In this document: positions 50,913 through 59,759 of the stretch, piece after piece
Layout of the letters: every line of letters starts with the position of its first letter
Position numbering within the stretch: the first letter of the stretch is position 1
Source of the DNA: Microbacterium sp. Root61
GTDB taxonomy: Bacteria; Actinomycetota; Actinomycetes; Actinomycetales; Microbacteriaceae
Direction of reading: 5' to 3'
DNA length: 64,000 bases
NCBI RefSeq assembly: GCF_001427525.1
Contig: NZ_LMGU01000001.1
Coordinates: forward strand, 3,417,713 to 3,481,712
Made by a program: the position numbers and the translations under genes
Notes under the pieces: model-generated
The model's input: the letters and a program-made list of their open reading frames with translations, nothing else
The model's database searches: none
What the model was told of the DNA's origin: nothing

Positions 50913-52256
50913 ATGAACACCCGTATTCGTCGCGCCGGGATCGCCTCCCTCGCGATCCTCGGCGTCGCCCTCGCCGGCTGCGCGAGCGCCACCGCGAGCC
51001 CCGGCGCCGCCGGTTCGCTCACCGAGCTCGCCGACGACCAGAAGGTCGAGATCGTCTTCGAGTCGTACAACCTCGCGAACGTCGGCACGTGGTCCGACGC
51101 CATCAACGCCCTCCTCGACGAGTTCATGGAGGAGAACCCGAACATCACGGTCGTCGGCCAGCCCAGCGCGTCGGCCAGCACCGCGGCCAGCGTGCAGCAG
51201 CAGGTCCTCGCCGGCGCGGCTCCCGACGTCGCACAGCTGACCTTCAACGAGCTCGACTTCGCCGCCACCACCCTCGGCGCGCAGAACCTCACGACCCTCA
51301 TCGGCGAGGAGGGCCTCGCCGAGCAGTTCGGCGGCGAGTACCCCGTCCACGAGCGTGCGAAGGTGCTCTCCGACTGGGAGGGCGCGACCTACGGCCTGCC
51401 GTACGTGTTCTCGACGCCGATCCTGTGGATCAACGAGGACCTGTTCGAAGCTGCCGGTCTCGACCCGGCGACGGTCGATCTGTCGACGTGGGATGCCGTG
51501 GCCGCTGCCGCGGAGACGATCACGGCGAGCAGCGGCACGCCGTCGATGAGTGTCTCCTGCGTCAACACCGGCGGCAACTGGTGCATGCAGGGGCTGTTCC
51601 TCTCCAACGGCGCGCAGGTGCTGAGCGAAGACCGCAGCACCATCGGGTTCGGCTCGGACGCCGCGGTCGACACCGTGCAGACGTTCCGCGACATGTTCGA
51701 CGGCGGCATCCTCACCAACGAGGACACCACGACGCAGTACGAGGCATTCGCCCAGGGCAAGACGGCGATCCACATCAACACCTCGGCGCTGCAGGGCGCG
51801 TTCATGGGCGGTGCGCAGGCCGGCGGCTGGACGCTCGACGCCCGCACGCTGCCCGCCTTCGGCGACAAGCCCGTCGTCCCGACCAACTCGGGCTCGATGC
51901 TCGCGATGTTCGCCACGGACCCCGCCAAGCAGGCGGCATCCTGGGCGCTCATGCAGTGGATGACGAGCCCCCGCGCGTACGAGGTCATCTCGACGCAGAT
52001 CGGCTACCTGCCGCTGCGCACCACGATGACCGAGGGTGACGGCCCGCTCGCCGAATGGGTGGCGCAGAACCCGCTCGTGGTGCCGAACCTCACCCAGCTC
52101 GACGCGCTGCAGCCGTGGGTCTCCTACCCGGGCGACAGCTACGCGCAGGTCGACCAGGTGCTGGCCACGGCGATCGAGGAGTCGGTCTTCTACGGCGCCG
52201 ATGTCTCGGCGACCATGACGGCCGCGGCCGAGCGCGCGCAGGGACTCATCGAATGA
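50913..52256 (+). CDS. Extracellular solute-binding lipoprotein (UgpB/CUT1 type)
   Basis: A 447-residue binding protein. Signal peptide and lipobox ALAGC near residue 20 are clear after ATG 50913 (GGAG site). EIVFESYNLANVGTWSDAIN, then VQQQVLAGAAPDVAQL, GLPYVFSTPILWINEDLFEA and GSMLAMFATDPAKQAASWAL are the SBP_bac_8/1 family. UgpB relatives bind sn-glycerol 3-phosphate and glycerophosphodiesters; sugar binding is the alternative. Stop overlaps the next ATG. Confidence 0.9.
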   Translation: MNTRIRRAGIASLAILGVALAGCASATASPGAAGSLTELADDQKVEIVFESYNLANVGTWSDAINALLDEFMEENPNITVVGQPSASASTAASVQQQVLAGAAPDVAQLTFNELDFAATTLGAQNLTTLIGEEGLAEQFGGEYPVHERAKVLSDWEGATYGLPYVFSTPILWINEDLFEAAGLDPATVDLSTWDAVAAAAETITASSGTPSMSVSCVNTGGNWCMQGLFLSNGAQVLSEDRSTIGFGSDAAVDTVQTFRDMFDGGILTNEDTTTQYEAFAQGKTAIHINTSALQGAFMGGAQAGGWTLDARTLPAFGDKPVVPTNSGSMLAMFATDPAKQAASWALMQWMTSPRAYEVISTQIGYLPLRTTMTEGDGPLAEWVAQNPLVVPNLTQLDALQPWVSYPGDSYAQVDQVLATAIEESVFYGADVSATMTAAAERAQGLIE

Positions 52257-53014
52257 GCATCGACCTGACGGATGCCGCGACCCCGGTCCGGCGGCACGAA
52301 CTGCCCGGGCTCTACAACCTCCGCGACACCGGTGGCTATGCCGCAGCGGATGGCGCCTCCCGGTGGGGGAGACTGTTCCGCTCCGACGCCCTGCACAAGA
52401 TCGACGAGGCCGGACAGGCGCGACTGGTCGAGCTGGGCATCGCCCACGTCGTCGACCTGCGCGGCACCGATGAGCGTCGGGGCGCGCCCAGCCGACTCGA
52501 CAACGTCGGCGCCACCGTGCATCATCTCCCCGTCTTCGACGATGCGGCACCGGTCACCCAGGCCGGAGGCAACATCGGTCTGGTGCCCGTCTACGACCAC
52601 ATCGTCGACGAGCGCGGCGCCCACCTCGCCGCCGCCATCCGGGTGATCGCGACGGCGGCGGATGACGAAGCCGTCCTCGTGCACTGCACGGCAGGCAAGG
52701 ACCGCACCGGCCTGGTCGTGGCATTCGCGCTGCGTGCCGCCGGTGTCGATCGGGACGAGATCGTGGCCGACTACGCCGCGACCGAGGAGAACCTGCGCGG
52801 CGAATGGGCCGACGGGATGCTGCGCGGATTCGAGGCGAGCGGGCACGAGCTGAGCCCGGAGATCGTCGAACTCGTCACCGCGAGCCCCGCGGCCGTCATG
52901 GACGACCTGCTCCAGCGCATCGATCTCGAGTACGGCTCGATGCGCGCGTACCTGCTCGCCCAGGGGCTGACTCCCGCGGAGCTCGACCTGCTCACCGCCG
53001 CACTCGTCGACTGA
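52253..53014 (+). CDS. IphP-like tyrosine-protein-phosphatase family enzyme
   Basis: A 253-residue cytoplasmic protein with the P-loop HCTAGKDRTG (CX5R with catalytic Cys), VVDLRGTDERRG and RLFRSDAL, the pattern of the Tyr-phosphatase_3/IphP family. Family members hydrolyse phosphotyrosine and other phosphomonoesters. Being inside an ABC importer operon and followed by a phosphodiesterase, it probably dephosphorylates a product of the imported solute rather than signalling proteins. Start ATG 52253 overlaps the binding-protein stop (ATGA). Confidence 0.88.
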   Translation: MSIDLTDAATPVRRHELPGLYNLRDTGGYAAADGASRWGRLFRSDALHKIDEAGQARLVELGIAHVVDLRGTDERRGAPSRLDNVGATVHHLPVFDDAAPVTQAGGNIGLVPVYDHIVDERGAHLAAAIRVIATAADDEAVLVHCTAGKDRTGLVVAFALRAAGVDRDEIVADYAATEENLRGEWADGMLRGFEASGHELSPEIVELVTASPAAVMDDLLQRIDLEYGSMRAYLLAQGLTPAELDLLTAALVD

Positions 53015-53039
53015 CACACCGACACGACAAGGAAAGAAA

Positions 53040-53945
53040 ATGAACCAGATTCCCGGACAGTACTCGGCCCCCGAGCACTTCATCCTGCACCTCTCCGACA
53101 CCCACTTCGTGGGCGACGGCGACCTCCTGCACGACAGCATCGACTCCGACAAGAACCTCGCCGAGCTGTTCGCCGGATTCGAGAACTCGAACGCGAAGCC
53201 CGAGGCGATCATCTTCACCGGCGACCTCGCCGACACCGGGCGTCCGGACGCCTACGAGCGCCTCCGGGCGATCGTGGAGCCGGCCGCCGCGCGGCTCGGC
53301 GCCGAGGTCATCTGGGTCATGGGCAACCACGACGAGCGGGTCGCGTTCCGCCGCGGCCTGCTGGACGAGGAGCGCGACCAGTCCGAGCCCGTCGATCGCG
53401 TGTTCGACATCAACGGCTTGCGCATCATCGCGCTGGACTCAACGGTTCCCGGCCACCACCACGGCGAACTCACCGAGGCTCAGCTGGAGTGGCTCGCCCG
53501 CGAGCTCGAGGTGCCCGCACCGGATGGCACGCTCATCGCGCTGCACCACCCGCCGGTGCCGAGCCCGCTCGGTCTGATGTCGCTGGTCGAGCTGAAGGAC
53601 CAGGACCGCTTCGCTCAGGTGATCGAGGGGACCGATGTCCGCGGCATCCTCGGTGGACACCTGCACTACTCGACGCACAGCATGTTCGCCGGCATCCCCG
53701 TGTCGGTCGCGTCGGCCACCTGCTACACGCAGGACCTGACGGTCCAGTACCCGGGTGCGCGTGGTCAGGATGGCGCGCAGTCGTACAACCTCGTGCACGT
53801 GTACGGCGACCGCGTGCTGCACTCGGTCGTTCCGATCGGCAGCTTCCCGACCGTCTACGAGATGACGCCCGAGATGCTCGAGAAGTTCATGGCGATGAGC
53901 GCCGATGAGCAGCTCGCCGCCGTCAACGCGTCCGTCCAGGAGTAG
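53040..53945 (+). CDS. CpdA-like metallophosphoesterase
   Basis: A 301-residue calcineurin-type phosphodiesterase without signal peptide: LHLSDTHFVG, FTGDLADTG, VMGNHDE, LHHPPVP and GGHLHYS hold the metal ligands. CpdA-type enzymes cut 3',5'-cAMP; related ones cut glycerophosphodiesters (GpdQ-like). Its C-terminal part (LDSTVPGHHHGELTEAQLEW, VASATCYTQDLTVQYPG) is closest to that group. It lies between the phosphatase and the permease genes, so cleavage of an imported phosphodiester is likely. An AAGGAAAG site precedes the ATG. Confidence 0.88.
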   Translation: MNQIPGQYSAPEHFILHLSDTHFVGDGDLLHDSIDSDKNLAELFAGFENSNAKPEAIIFTGDLADTGRPDAYERLRAIVEPAAARLGAEVIWVMGNHDERVAFRRGLLDEERDQSEPVDRVFDINGLRIIALDSTVPGHHHGELTEAQLEWLARELEVPAPDGTLIALHHPPVPSPLGLMSLVELKDQDRFAQVIEGTDVRGILGGHLHYSTHSMFAGIPVSVASATCYTQDLTVQYPGARGQDGAQSYNLVHVYGDRVLHSVVPIGSFPTVYEMTPEMLEKFMAMSADEQLAAVNASVQE

Positions 53946-53954
53946 GTCAGCCCG

Positions 53955-54932
53955 ATGTTCGTCGCCGTCACACCCCCACCCACGCGATCAACCGCTGCCG
54001 CGGGGCAGACGGCGCCTGCGACCCCGGATCCGACGCCTCGCAAGCGGCGTCGGTTCCGGGGCCAGGACCTCGTCCCGTATCTCTACGTGCTGCCGGGCGT
54101 CGTGCTCCTCATCACCTGGACCTACAGCCCGCTCGCGCAGACCTTCGGTCTCTCGTTCTACGACTGGAACCTGCTGCCCACGAGCCCCAAGACCTTCGTC
54201 GGTCTGCAGAACTACGGCGAGGTGATCGCGCTGCCCGAGATGCACACCGCCATCCTCAACACCGTCATCTACATCGCGGCGTTCTTCGTGTTCTCCCTGG
54301 TGCTGCCGATCGCCATCGCGCTGATGGCGCGACAGGCGCGCGGACGCTTGCGCACCTTCTACCAGGCGCTCATCTTCGTGCCGTTCCTGATCACCCCGGT
54401 CGCGACCAGCGCCGTGTGGCGTTGGCTCTTCGCCGAGCAGGGCGCGATCGCCACTGTGCTCGGGGGCATGGGCATCGACATGCCCAACGTCTTCCGGGAT
54501 GCGGACCTCGCCATCTGGGCGGTGATCGTGATCGTGGGCTGGCAGATGCTCGGGTTCGGCGTGCTCGTCGTCGCGGCGGGCTTCGCCGGAATCAGTCCGG
54601 AGTACGGTCAGGCGGCCTCGCTCGACGGGGCCGGAACAGGCACCATCACGCGCAAGATCACGCTGCCACTGCTGTCGCCGACGATCGTGTTCCTCGCCCT
54701 GATGACGATCCTGCTCGCGGCGCAGTGGACGTATCCGATCATCGACCTGCTCACCCAGGGCGGACCCACGAACTCGACGACCAACATCTACTACCTGCTC
54801 TACCAGTTCGGCTTCCAGAACTTCGATGCCGGCATCTCTTCGGCGGCGGGCGTCATCTTCTTCCTCGGCTTCGGGCTGATCGCGTTCATCTTCCTGGAGC
54901 TGCAGGACCGCCTCAGCTTCTACGACAACTAG
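53955..54932 (+). CDS. CUT1-type ABC transporter permease (UgpA/MalF-like)
   Basis: A 325-residue membrane protein, about six helices: YLYVLPGVVLLITWTYSPLA, LNTVIYIAAFFVFSLVLPIA, and the EAA-type loop GISPEYGQAASLDGAGTGTI. The permease partner for the ATPase and binding protein. The first 35 residues are Thr/Pro/Ala-rich. Confidence 0.92.
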   Translation: MFVAVTPPPTRSTAAAGQTAPATPDPTPRKRRRFRGQDLVPYLYVLPGVVLLITWTYSPLAQTFGLSFYDWNLLPTSPKTFVGLQNYGEVIALPEMHTAILNTVIYIAAFFVFSLVLPIAIALMARQARGRLRTFYQALIFVPFLITPVATSAVWRWLFAEQGAIATVLGGMGIDMPNVFRDADLAIWAVIVIVGWQMLGFGVLVVAAGFAGISPEYGQAASLDGAGTGTITRKITLPLLSPTIVFLALMTILLAAQWTYPIIDLLTQGGPTNSTTNIYYLLYQFGFQNFDAGISSAAGVIFFLGFGLIAFIFLELQDRLSFYDN

Positions 54933-54942
54933 GAATCGGATC

Positions 54943-55839
54943 ATGGCATTCGTCACCGTCACGGCACCGGCCGTCGCATCCGGCACGCTCAACCGCGTGC
55001 AGTCCAAGGCCGAGGATCTCGCGGTGGCCTCGCGCACCCGCAGCGGCGTGATCGTCGGCCACGTCATCCTGATCGCGCTCGCGCTGTTCAGCGTCTTCCC
55101 CGTGTACTGGATGTTCGCCACCGCGCTGCGGGCGCCGGAGAACGCGCTCGACCAGACCCTGCTGCCGTGGCCGATCAGCTTCGAGAACTTCGCCTACGTG
55201 TGGGACACGATCCCGATGGGCAACATGCTGCTCAACACATTCGTGATGTCGCTGATCCTCGCGGGCGCGCAGCTCTTCATCGCCATCCTCGCCGCCTACG
55301 GGTTCGCGGTCTGGGACTTCGTCGGCAGCAAGCTGCTGATGTTCCTGTTCATCGGATCGTGGCTCGTGCCGTTCCAGGTCACGATGATCCCGAACTACAT
55401 CCTGGTGTCGCAGATGGGCCTGCTCGGCACGATCGGCGGCGTCGTCGTGCCGCAGCTGGCGGGTGCGTTCGCGGTTCTGCTGATGGTGCAGCACATGCGG
55501 GCGTTCCCGCGGGAGCTGCTCGAAGCGGCGCAGCTCGACGGCCGATCCAGCTGGTCGACGCTGTGGACGGTGGTCGTGCCCAACATGAAGCCGGCGCTCG
55601 CCGCCCTCGGGATCATGGCCTTCATCTCGGCCTGGAACGAGTACCTCTGGCCGACGCTGATCATGCGCCAGGGCGACGCGCTCGTGCAGGTCGGCGTGCG
55701 CAGCTTTCTCTCGGCCGAGGGCAACAACTGGGGTGCGACGATGGCGGCGGCGGGCATGGCCTGCATCCCGGTGCTGCTGATCTACATCTTCCTGCAGCGC
55801 TACGTCGTGGATGCCTTCGTCCGGTCGGGCCTGAAGTAA
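54943..55839 (+). CDS. CUT1-type ABC transporter permease (UgpE/MalG-like)
   Basis: A 298-residue permease with the typical end SAEGNNWGATMAAAGMACIP, and YVVDAFVRSGLK as the C-terminus; the EAA loop is FPRELLEAAQLDGRSSWSTL. GTVGGVVVPQLAGAF-like GTIGGVVVPQLAGAFAVLL is in the middle. It closes the importer operon, and a strong terminator follows. Confidence 0.92.
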   Translation: MAFVTVTAPAVASGTLNRVQSKAEDLAVASRTRSGVIVGHVILIALALFSVFPVYWMFATALRAPENALDQTLLPWPISFENFAYVWDTIPMGNMLLNTFVMSLILAGAQLFIAILAAYGFAVWDFVGSKLLMFLFIGSWLVPFQVTMIPNYILVSQMGLLGTIGGVVVPQLAGAFAVLLMVQHMRAFPRELLEAAQLDGRSSWSTLWTVVVPNMKPALAALGIMAFISAWNEYLWPTLIMRQGDALVQVGVRSFLSAEGNNWGATMAAAGMACIPVLLIYIFLQRYVVDAFVRSGLK

Positions 55840-55849
55840 GGCGGACGCG

Positions 55850-55885
55850 AGCCGCCCCGGGAGTCGGTGGCGACCCGGGGCGGCT
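55850..55885 (+). terminator. Terminator of the Ugp-like operon
   Basis: AGCCGCCCCGGG (55850-55861) pairs with CCCGGGGCGGCT (55874-55885), a perfect 12-bp stem with a 12-nt loop. Confidence 0.85.
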
Positions 55886-55908
55886 TGCCGCGGTACCGAC
55901 CCGACTGT

Positions 55909-55914
55909 CAGGAT
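55909..55914 (+). promoter_or_regulatory. Probable -10 box of the AYGP-type gene
   Basis: CAGGAT ends 7 nt before GTG 55922. Confidence 0.4.
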
Positions 55915-55921
55915 GCGACGT

Positions 55922-56596
55922 GTGACCCCGATCGACGAGTCTGGAGAATTGGCCACTCTGCGGGAACGTGCGTATGGACCGGGCGGCGGCATCACGCCCG
56001 CCGAGTTGTCGCGACTGCAGGAGCTCGAGGGTGCGCCCGATGGTTCGCCGGTGCTTGTCGAGGAGGGCGTCGGGGAAGCGGAGGACGAGAGGGTGGTGGA
56101 TGACGCACCCGCACCGTCACCGCCTGATCCGATCGCCGTACCGCCGCGACGCCGTGGCCGCACGCTGCTGATCGCTGGGGCGTGCACCGTCGTCGCCGCA
56201 GCGATCGGCTTCGGAGCCGGTGCGCTGTTGACGGCGGCGAATGCCGATGACCTGATCGAGGCTGCGGATGTCGACGCGATGCCGGATCAGCTGCAGGAAG
56301 CCCAGCAGCGGGCCGCGACGCAGGCAGAGTGGGATGACGGTTCCCTCCGCCTTCTGGGGGCCGTGAACTCCTCGACGGTGTGGGCCGGCACGACCAACGA
56401 CGGACAGATGACGTGTGTCGTGCTGGATGTCGGGACTTCCCTCTCGCCCAACTGCGAGGGTACGGAGAAGGTGCGTTCCTACGGCCTCCGCGGTGGGATC
56501 ATCCTCGTGAGCGAGGAAGGGGGCGACGTCGACGAGCCGTTCGGCTACGACGCCAATCCGTACCGGTACCCCCACGTGACGTTCACCACGAAGTAG
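55922..56596 (+). CDS. Single-pass membrane protein, AYGP-motif paralogue 1
   Basis: A 224-residue protein. A cytoplasmic N-terminus (LATLRERAYGP, LSRLQELEG) is followed by an acidic/Pro linker, one membrane helix near 80-105 (LLIAGACTVVAAAIGFGAGA) and an extracytoplasmic domain with two cysteines (MTCVVLDVG, PNCEGTEK). The protein at 63198-63983 has the same layout and the AYGP...RLQELE motif. GTG 55922 is chosen over ATG 55913 because it aligns with that paralogue's start. Function unknown. Confidence 0.7.
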   Translation: MTPIDESGELATLRERAYGPGGGITPAELSRLQELEGAPDGSPVLVEEGVGEAEDERVVDDAPAPSPPDPIAVPPRRRGRTLLIAGACTVVAAAIGFGAGALLTAANADDLIEAADVDAMPDQLQEAQQRAATQAEWDDGSLRLLGAVNSSTVWAGTTNDGQMTCVVLDVGTSLSPNCEGTEKVRSYGLRGGIILVSEEGGDVDEPFGYDANPYRYPHVTFTTK

Positions 56597-56834
56597 TGCG
56601 GTATGCCCCCTCAGCCGTGAGCGCGGCGACCGCCGGCCGCCTCGTCAACGATCTGGGCGATGCGAGCAGCGCGTGTGGCGTCTCGAGCGGCACTGACGAT
56701 CTGCCACAGCATCTGCTTGCGTGCGCTGGGCGGAAAGTCGTCCCGCACCGTTTGTTCATCACGGACACGATCACGTCCATTCGCGCGAGCGGAACCCTAG
56801 GGTTGAACGACCACTCCACCACGGAAGGCTCAGC

Positions 56835-57614
56835 ATGCGCGTGACACCCCGGGCTTGGATCGGCTTCGCGATCTGGGCCGGCTACGTCCTTGTCATCATC
56901 AGCGTCACTCTGCTCAGCGGTGTCCCGTACCCAGACATCGGCACATCCGCAGAATCAACGTGGCGGGGTGCCGTCTTGGATCTCGCCGTCGGCGGGGCCC
57001 TTCTGGCGATCCTCGCAACCGTGCTCGGGTGGTGGCGTCCAGCCCTGTTCGAGCGCACGCGGGCCCACCACAAGTGGCCGATCTTCGTGCCGATCATCAT
57101 GTTCATCGCGGCCATCATGAACATCTTCAATACGGACTGGGCGCAGTTCGATGCATCCTTCCTCCTCTCACTCCTCGCACTAGGAGTGCTGGTCGGATTC
57201 AGCGAGGAGCTGATGGCGCGCGGCCTCGTGCTCACCTCCTTCCGCGCACGGTTCGCCGAAGGATGGGCGTGGTTCCTTTCCAGCCTCTTGTTCGGTCTCA
57301 TGCACCTGGCGAACGCCGTTCTCGGCGCACCGTTGCTCGCGTCACTCGCGCAGGCCGGTCTCGCATTCGCATCCGGTACCGCGTTCTACATCGTGCGCCG
57401 CGTCACTGGATCCTTGGTCTGGGCGATGTTGCTGCACGGCCTCTGGGACGTCTCCGTATTCGCCGTCGGGCACGCACCCGTCTCGGCCGCACTCGGATCG
57501 ATCCTCGGGCCCGTTGTCGGAATCCTCGCGCTCGCCGTCGTCTACTGGGTCATCAAGGGCGCCGACGAACGACCCGTCACGACCACTCCGACCGCCAACC
57601 CGGCCGTCGCATAG
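56835..57614 (+). CDS. CPBP-family intramembrane metalloprotease (Abi-type)
   Basis: A 259-residue membrane protein. The EE motif is GFSEELMARG (Glu124-Glu125), then FGLMHLANAVLG with the conserved His, and LLHGLWDVSVF with the last conserved His. These are the residues of CAAX/CPBP intramembrane proteases, which include bacteriocin self-immunity proteins. Start ATG 56835 has GGAAGG upstream. No bacteriocin gene is visible nearby, so a general role is as likely. Confidence 0.88.
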   Translation: MRVTPRAWIGFAIWAGYVLVIISVTLLSGVPYPDIGTSAESTWRGAVLDLAVGGALLAILATVLGWWRPALFERTRAHHKWPIFVPIIMFIAAIMNIFNTDWAQFDASFLLSLLALGVLVGFSEELMARGLVLTSFRARFAEGWAWFLSSLLFGLMHLANAVLGAPLLASLAQAGLAFASGTAFYIVRRVTGSLVWAMLLHGLWDVSVFAVGHAPVSAALGSILGPVVGILALAVVYWVIKGADERPVTTTPTANPAVA

Positions 57615-57704
57615 TCCTTCTCGTCGAGGACGGGTTCGGCAGGAAGCGGGGCCATCGGTACGGGCTCACTCACAGAGAACCCGCGTCAACTCGGTCGAGG
57701 CGAT

Positions 57705-58265
57705 CTACGGTCTCGTCTCACTGAGGCGCGTGGGCAGCACCTCGGTCAGGGCCGTTGCAAGGCTGGAGAACCTCGATTCTTCCAGAGGGCGCCGAACGAG
57801 CGCGTTCTCGCGCACAGGAACGAATCCAGCGCAAGCCAGCTGCTCCCGTGCCATCCATCTGATCCATAGCCGCGGAAACAGTCGGTCGGTGTCAGCGCGA
57901 ACATCGGCGGCGACTGCGTTGTCGGCACCAAGACTGAATATGCGCGTCGGCGTCGCTTCGACTTTCAGTGGGCGGCCGCCGAATGGACGCTGCAGCTCCC
58001 AGATCTCCACACACCCGTCACGAACGACAACTCCCACCCAGGAGAGTGGCCCTTCATGAGGGAACCGTCGCTGAGCAAGGAGGCCCGGTGCGGCGAACGA
58101 GCCTTCCGTGAGCAGCCCGACCGCGGCGGTGTCGCGAGAGCCTTGTGCGGTCATCGCCAACCACAACGTCCGCCTCCATCGACGAGCTCGTAGGTGGAGA
58201 GCCGAGAAGATGAGCGCCGTCAGCAGACCCACGGCGGCAGCAACAACCAGGCTCCCCGTCTGCAT
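57705..58265 (-). CDS. Hypothetical membrane-anchored protein
   Basis: A 186-residue protein with an N-terminal helix (LVVAAAVGLLTALIFSALHL) and a soluble rest with GVVVRDGCVEIWELQRPFGG, then RPLKVEATPTRIFSLGADN. ATG 58265 follows GGGGAAAG. Family unknown. It is convergent with the CPBP gene. A TAGTGT box at 58324-58329 on the minus strand, about 60 nt upstream, could be its promoter. Confidence 0.6.
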   Translation of the reverse strand: MQTGSLVVAAAVGLLTALIFSALHLRARRWRRTLWLAMTAQGSRDTAAVGLLTEGSFAAPGLLAQRRFPHEGPLSWVGVVVRDGCVEIWELQRPFGGRPLKVEATPTRIFSLGADNAVAADVRADTDRLFPRLWIRWMAREQLACAGFVPVRENALVRRPLEESRFSSLATALTEVLPTRLSETRP

Positions 58266-58585
58266 CTTTCCCCTCCCCGCAGCGGTCTCGCCAGTACGTC
58301 GCTCCGTGGACGACTGGATGCCAACACTATCCGTGGCAGATCCTCTGGGGGAGTCGCAGCCGGCTCGCCATCCAAGAACCATGCCCCGCCCATAGGCGTC
58401 CGAATGGCGCCCTTGGGGCGGTCCTCCTGAATGCGGTATCGCTGGGCGGCTTGGGTGCGCCAGGAACGAATGAAGCACTGATCACTCTGTGGGAACGTCT
58501 TACCTAGGCCGAGGAAGATTCAGGAAGGCTCGCAAGGATACTCAATCGTTGCTCCGCCGCGGTCGAAGCTCGGTAGCGTGATCTT
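58266..58585. other. Intergenic stretch between divergent small genes
   Basis: About 320 nt separating the genes at 57705-58265 (minus) and 58586-59089 (plus). I see the possible minus -10 at 58324-58329 and the TAGCGT box at 58574-58579, and no convincing gene, RNA or repeat in the rest. Confidence 0.45.
58574..58579 (+). promoter_or_regulatory. Probable -10 box of the DUF2510 gene
   Basis: TAGCGT ends 6 nt before GTG 58586. Confidence 0.45.
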
Positions 58586-59089
58586 GTGTCTCAGCCCGAT
58601 GCATTGGCCGCGGTCCTTGTTGCTGGGTGGTTTCCCGATCCGACCGGGCGCTTCGACCTGCGTTGGTGGGATGGTCGAGCTTGGTCCGACCACGTCTACG
58701 GATCGCACGGCTATGCGTCTGATTCCGTTTCCCAGACGTCCGCTGGGAGTAGAGGAAACAGGGGGCGCCTTGTTCCGGGGATTGTCCTGCTCGCGGTCTC
58801 TGCTCTGCCGACTGCGGTAGCGGGCCTCCTGCTGTGGTTTGCGGTGGTGATTGCGCTCAGCAACCCGATCGAGGGGATGGCGACGTTCTCGGCCTGGTTC
58901 ATGAGCGTGCTGGCCAGCGTGTTCGCCGCAGTGCTCGCGGTCGTGGCGATTGCCGTGACGCAGGAGGAAACGGTCCCCGTCCGCGCACGCCGGACGGTGC
59001 TCGGTCTAGGCCTCGGAGTGATCGTGATCAACGCAGCTCTCGTGGCGGGACCGATCGTGGTCACGCTCGTAGGCGGCACCATCGAGTAG
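58586..59089 (+). CDS. DUF2510 membrane protein
   Basis: A 167-residue protein. The N-terminal ~25-residue DUF2510 motif is AGWFPDPTGRFDLRWWDGRA, then WSDHVYG. Three helices follow (IVLLAVSALPTAVAGLLLWF, MSVLASVFAAVLAVVAIAV, VLGLGLGVIVINAALVAGPI). DUF2510 occurs at the N-termini of many actinobacterial membrane proteins; its binding partner is unknown. GTG start, leaderless. Confidence 0.8.
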   Translation: MSQPDALAAVLVAGWFPDPTGRFDLRWWDGRAWSDHVYGSHGYASDSVSQTSAGSRGNRGRLVPGIVLLAVSALPTAVAGLLLWFAVVIALSNPIEGMATFSAWFMSVLASVFAAVLAVVAIAVTQEETVPVRARRTVLGLGLGVIVINAALVAGPIVVTLVGGTIE

Positions 59090-59124
59090 CGAGATGCCCG
59101 CGCTGTAGTGATCTCGATCCCGGT

Positions 59125-59652
59125 TCACTGCCCCGCAGGCTGGGCGGAAGGGATGTGCGCGCCGATGCTGTCGGGCAGCTCCCGCTTGCGCTCCGGGCGC
59201 CAGAAGTCGGTCAGATAGACGATCTTGCCCATCGGGTCGCCCATCCAGAGGTTGTCGAAACCTGGCGGCGTGGTGAAGTACATGTAGAAGGTGCTCTTGC
59301 CGATGTAGACGAGCGCGAACACGGTCTTCACGTTCCAGTTTGGACTGTCTCCCTCGGGTTCGAACCGAAGATAGACGGGGCTCTTCATGATGTTCACGGT
59401 GTCGATCGCGAATCCCACCCGTGGGTCGTTGAACTCTGGCCATTCGACGCGCACCTGCGGACTCGGCAGGTCAGGCTCCTTCGGACCGCGCCCGAGCACA
59501 TACTCGCGCCATGAGCCGCGCTCGTAGTCGTCGGCTTCGCTGTCAAGCCGGAACTCCCTACCACCCAAGCCCAGATAGACCCTGCCGTCGGTACCCGCGT
59601 TCTCGACGTCCCCCGTGATGATCTGCACGAGGATTCCTGTGATCGCCGACAT
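59125..59652 (-). CDS. PLAT/LH2-like domain protein
   Basis: A 175-residue protein. The first 60 residues read like a PLAT domain: IITGDVENAGTDGRVYLGLG, GREFRLDSEADDYERGSWRE and YVLGRG have its characteristic TGD, AGTD, and DDxERGS elements. The remainder (SPVYLRFEPEGDSPNW, WMGDPMGKIVYLTDFWRPER) is unrecognised. No signal peptide is seen at ATG 59652 (GGAG site). PLAT domains bind lipids or proteins, mostly in eukaryotes and some bacteria. Function unknown. Confidence 0.68.
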   Translation of the reverse strand: MSAITGILVQIITGDVENAGTDGRVYLGLGGREFRLDSEADDYERGSWREYVLGRGPKEPDLPSPQVRVEWPEFNDPRVGFAIDTVNIMKSPVYLRFEPEGDSPNWNVKTVFALVYIGKSTFYMYFTTPPGFDNLWMGDPMGKIVYLTDFWRPERKRELPDSIGAHIPSAQPAGQ

Positions 59653-59759
59653 GACACTCTCCGTCCCTTGAGCCGGCATAGTGGTCGGCTGTTCGGAAGG
59701 GAGGAGCAGCAGGGGAGGGATGCTGATACCTCTGTGGGAGGCGATCCGTGCGTTGGGGG

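Noticed and set aside
56583-56822. Small minus-strand open frame between the AYGP gene and the CPBP gene
   Set aside because: No ribosome site, no recognisable motif and cysteine/arginine-rich composition; likely non-coding.
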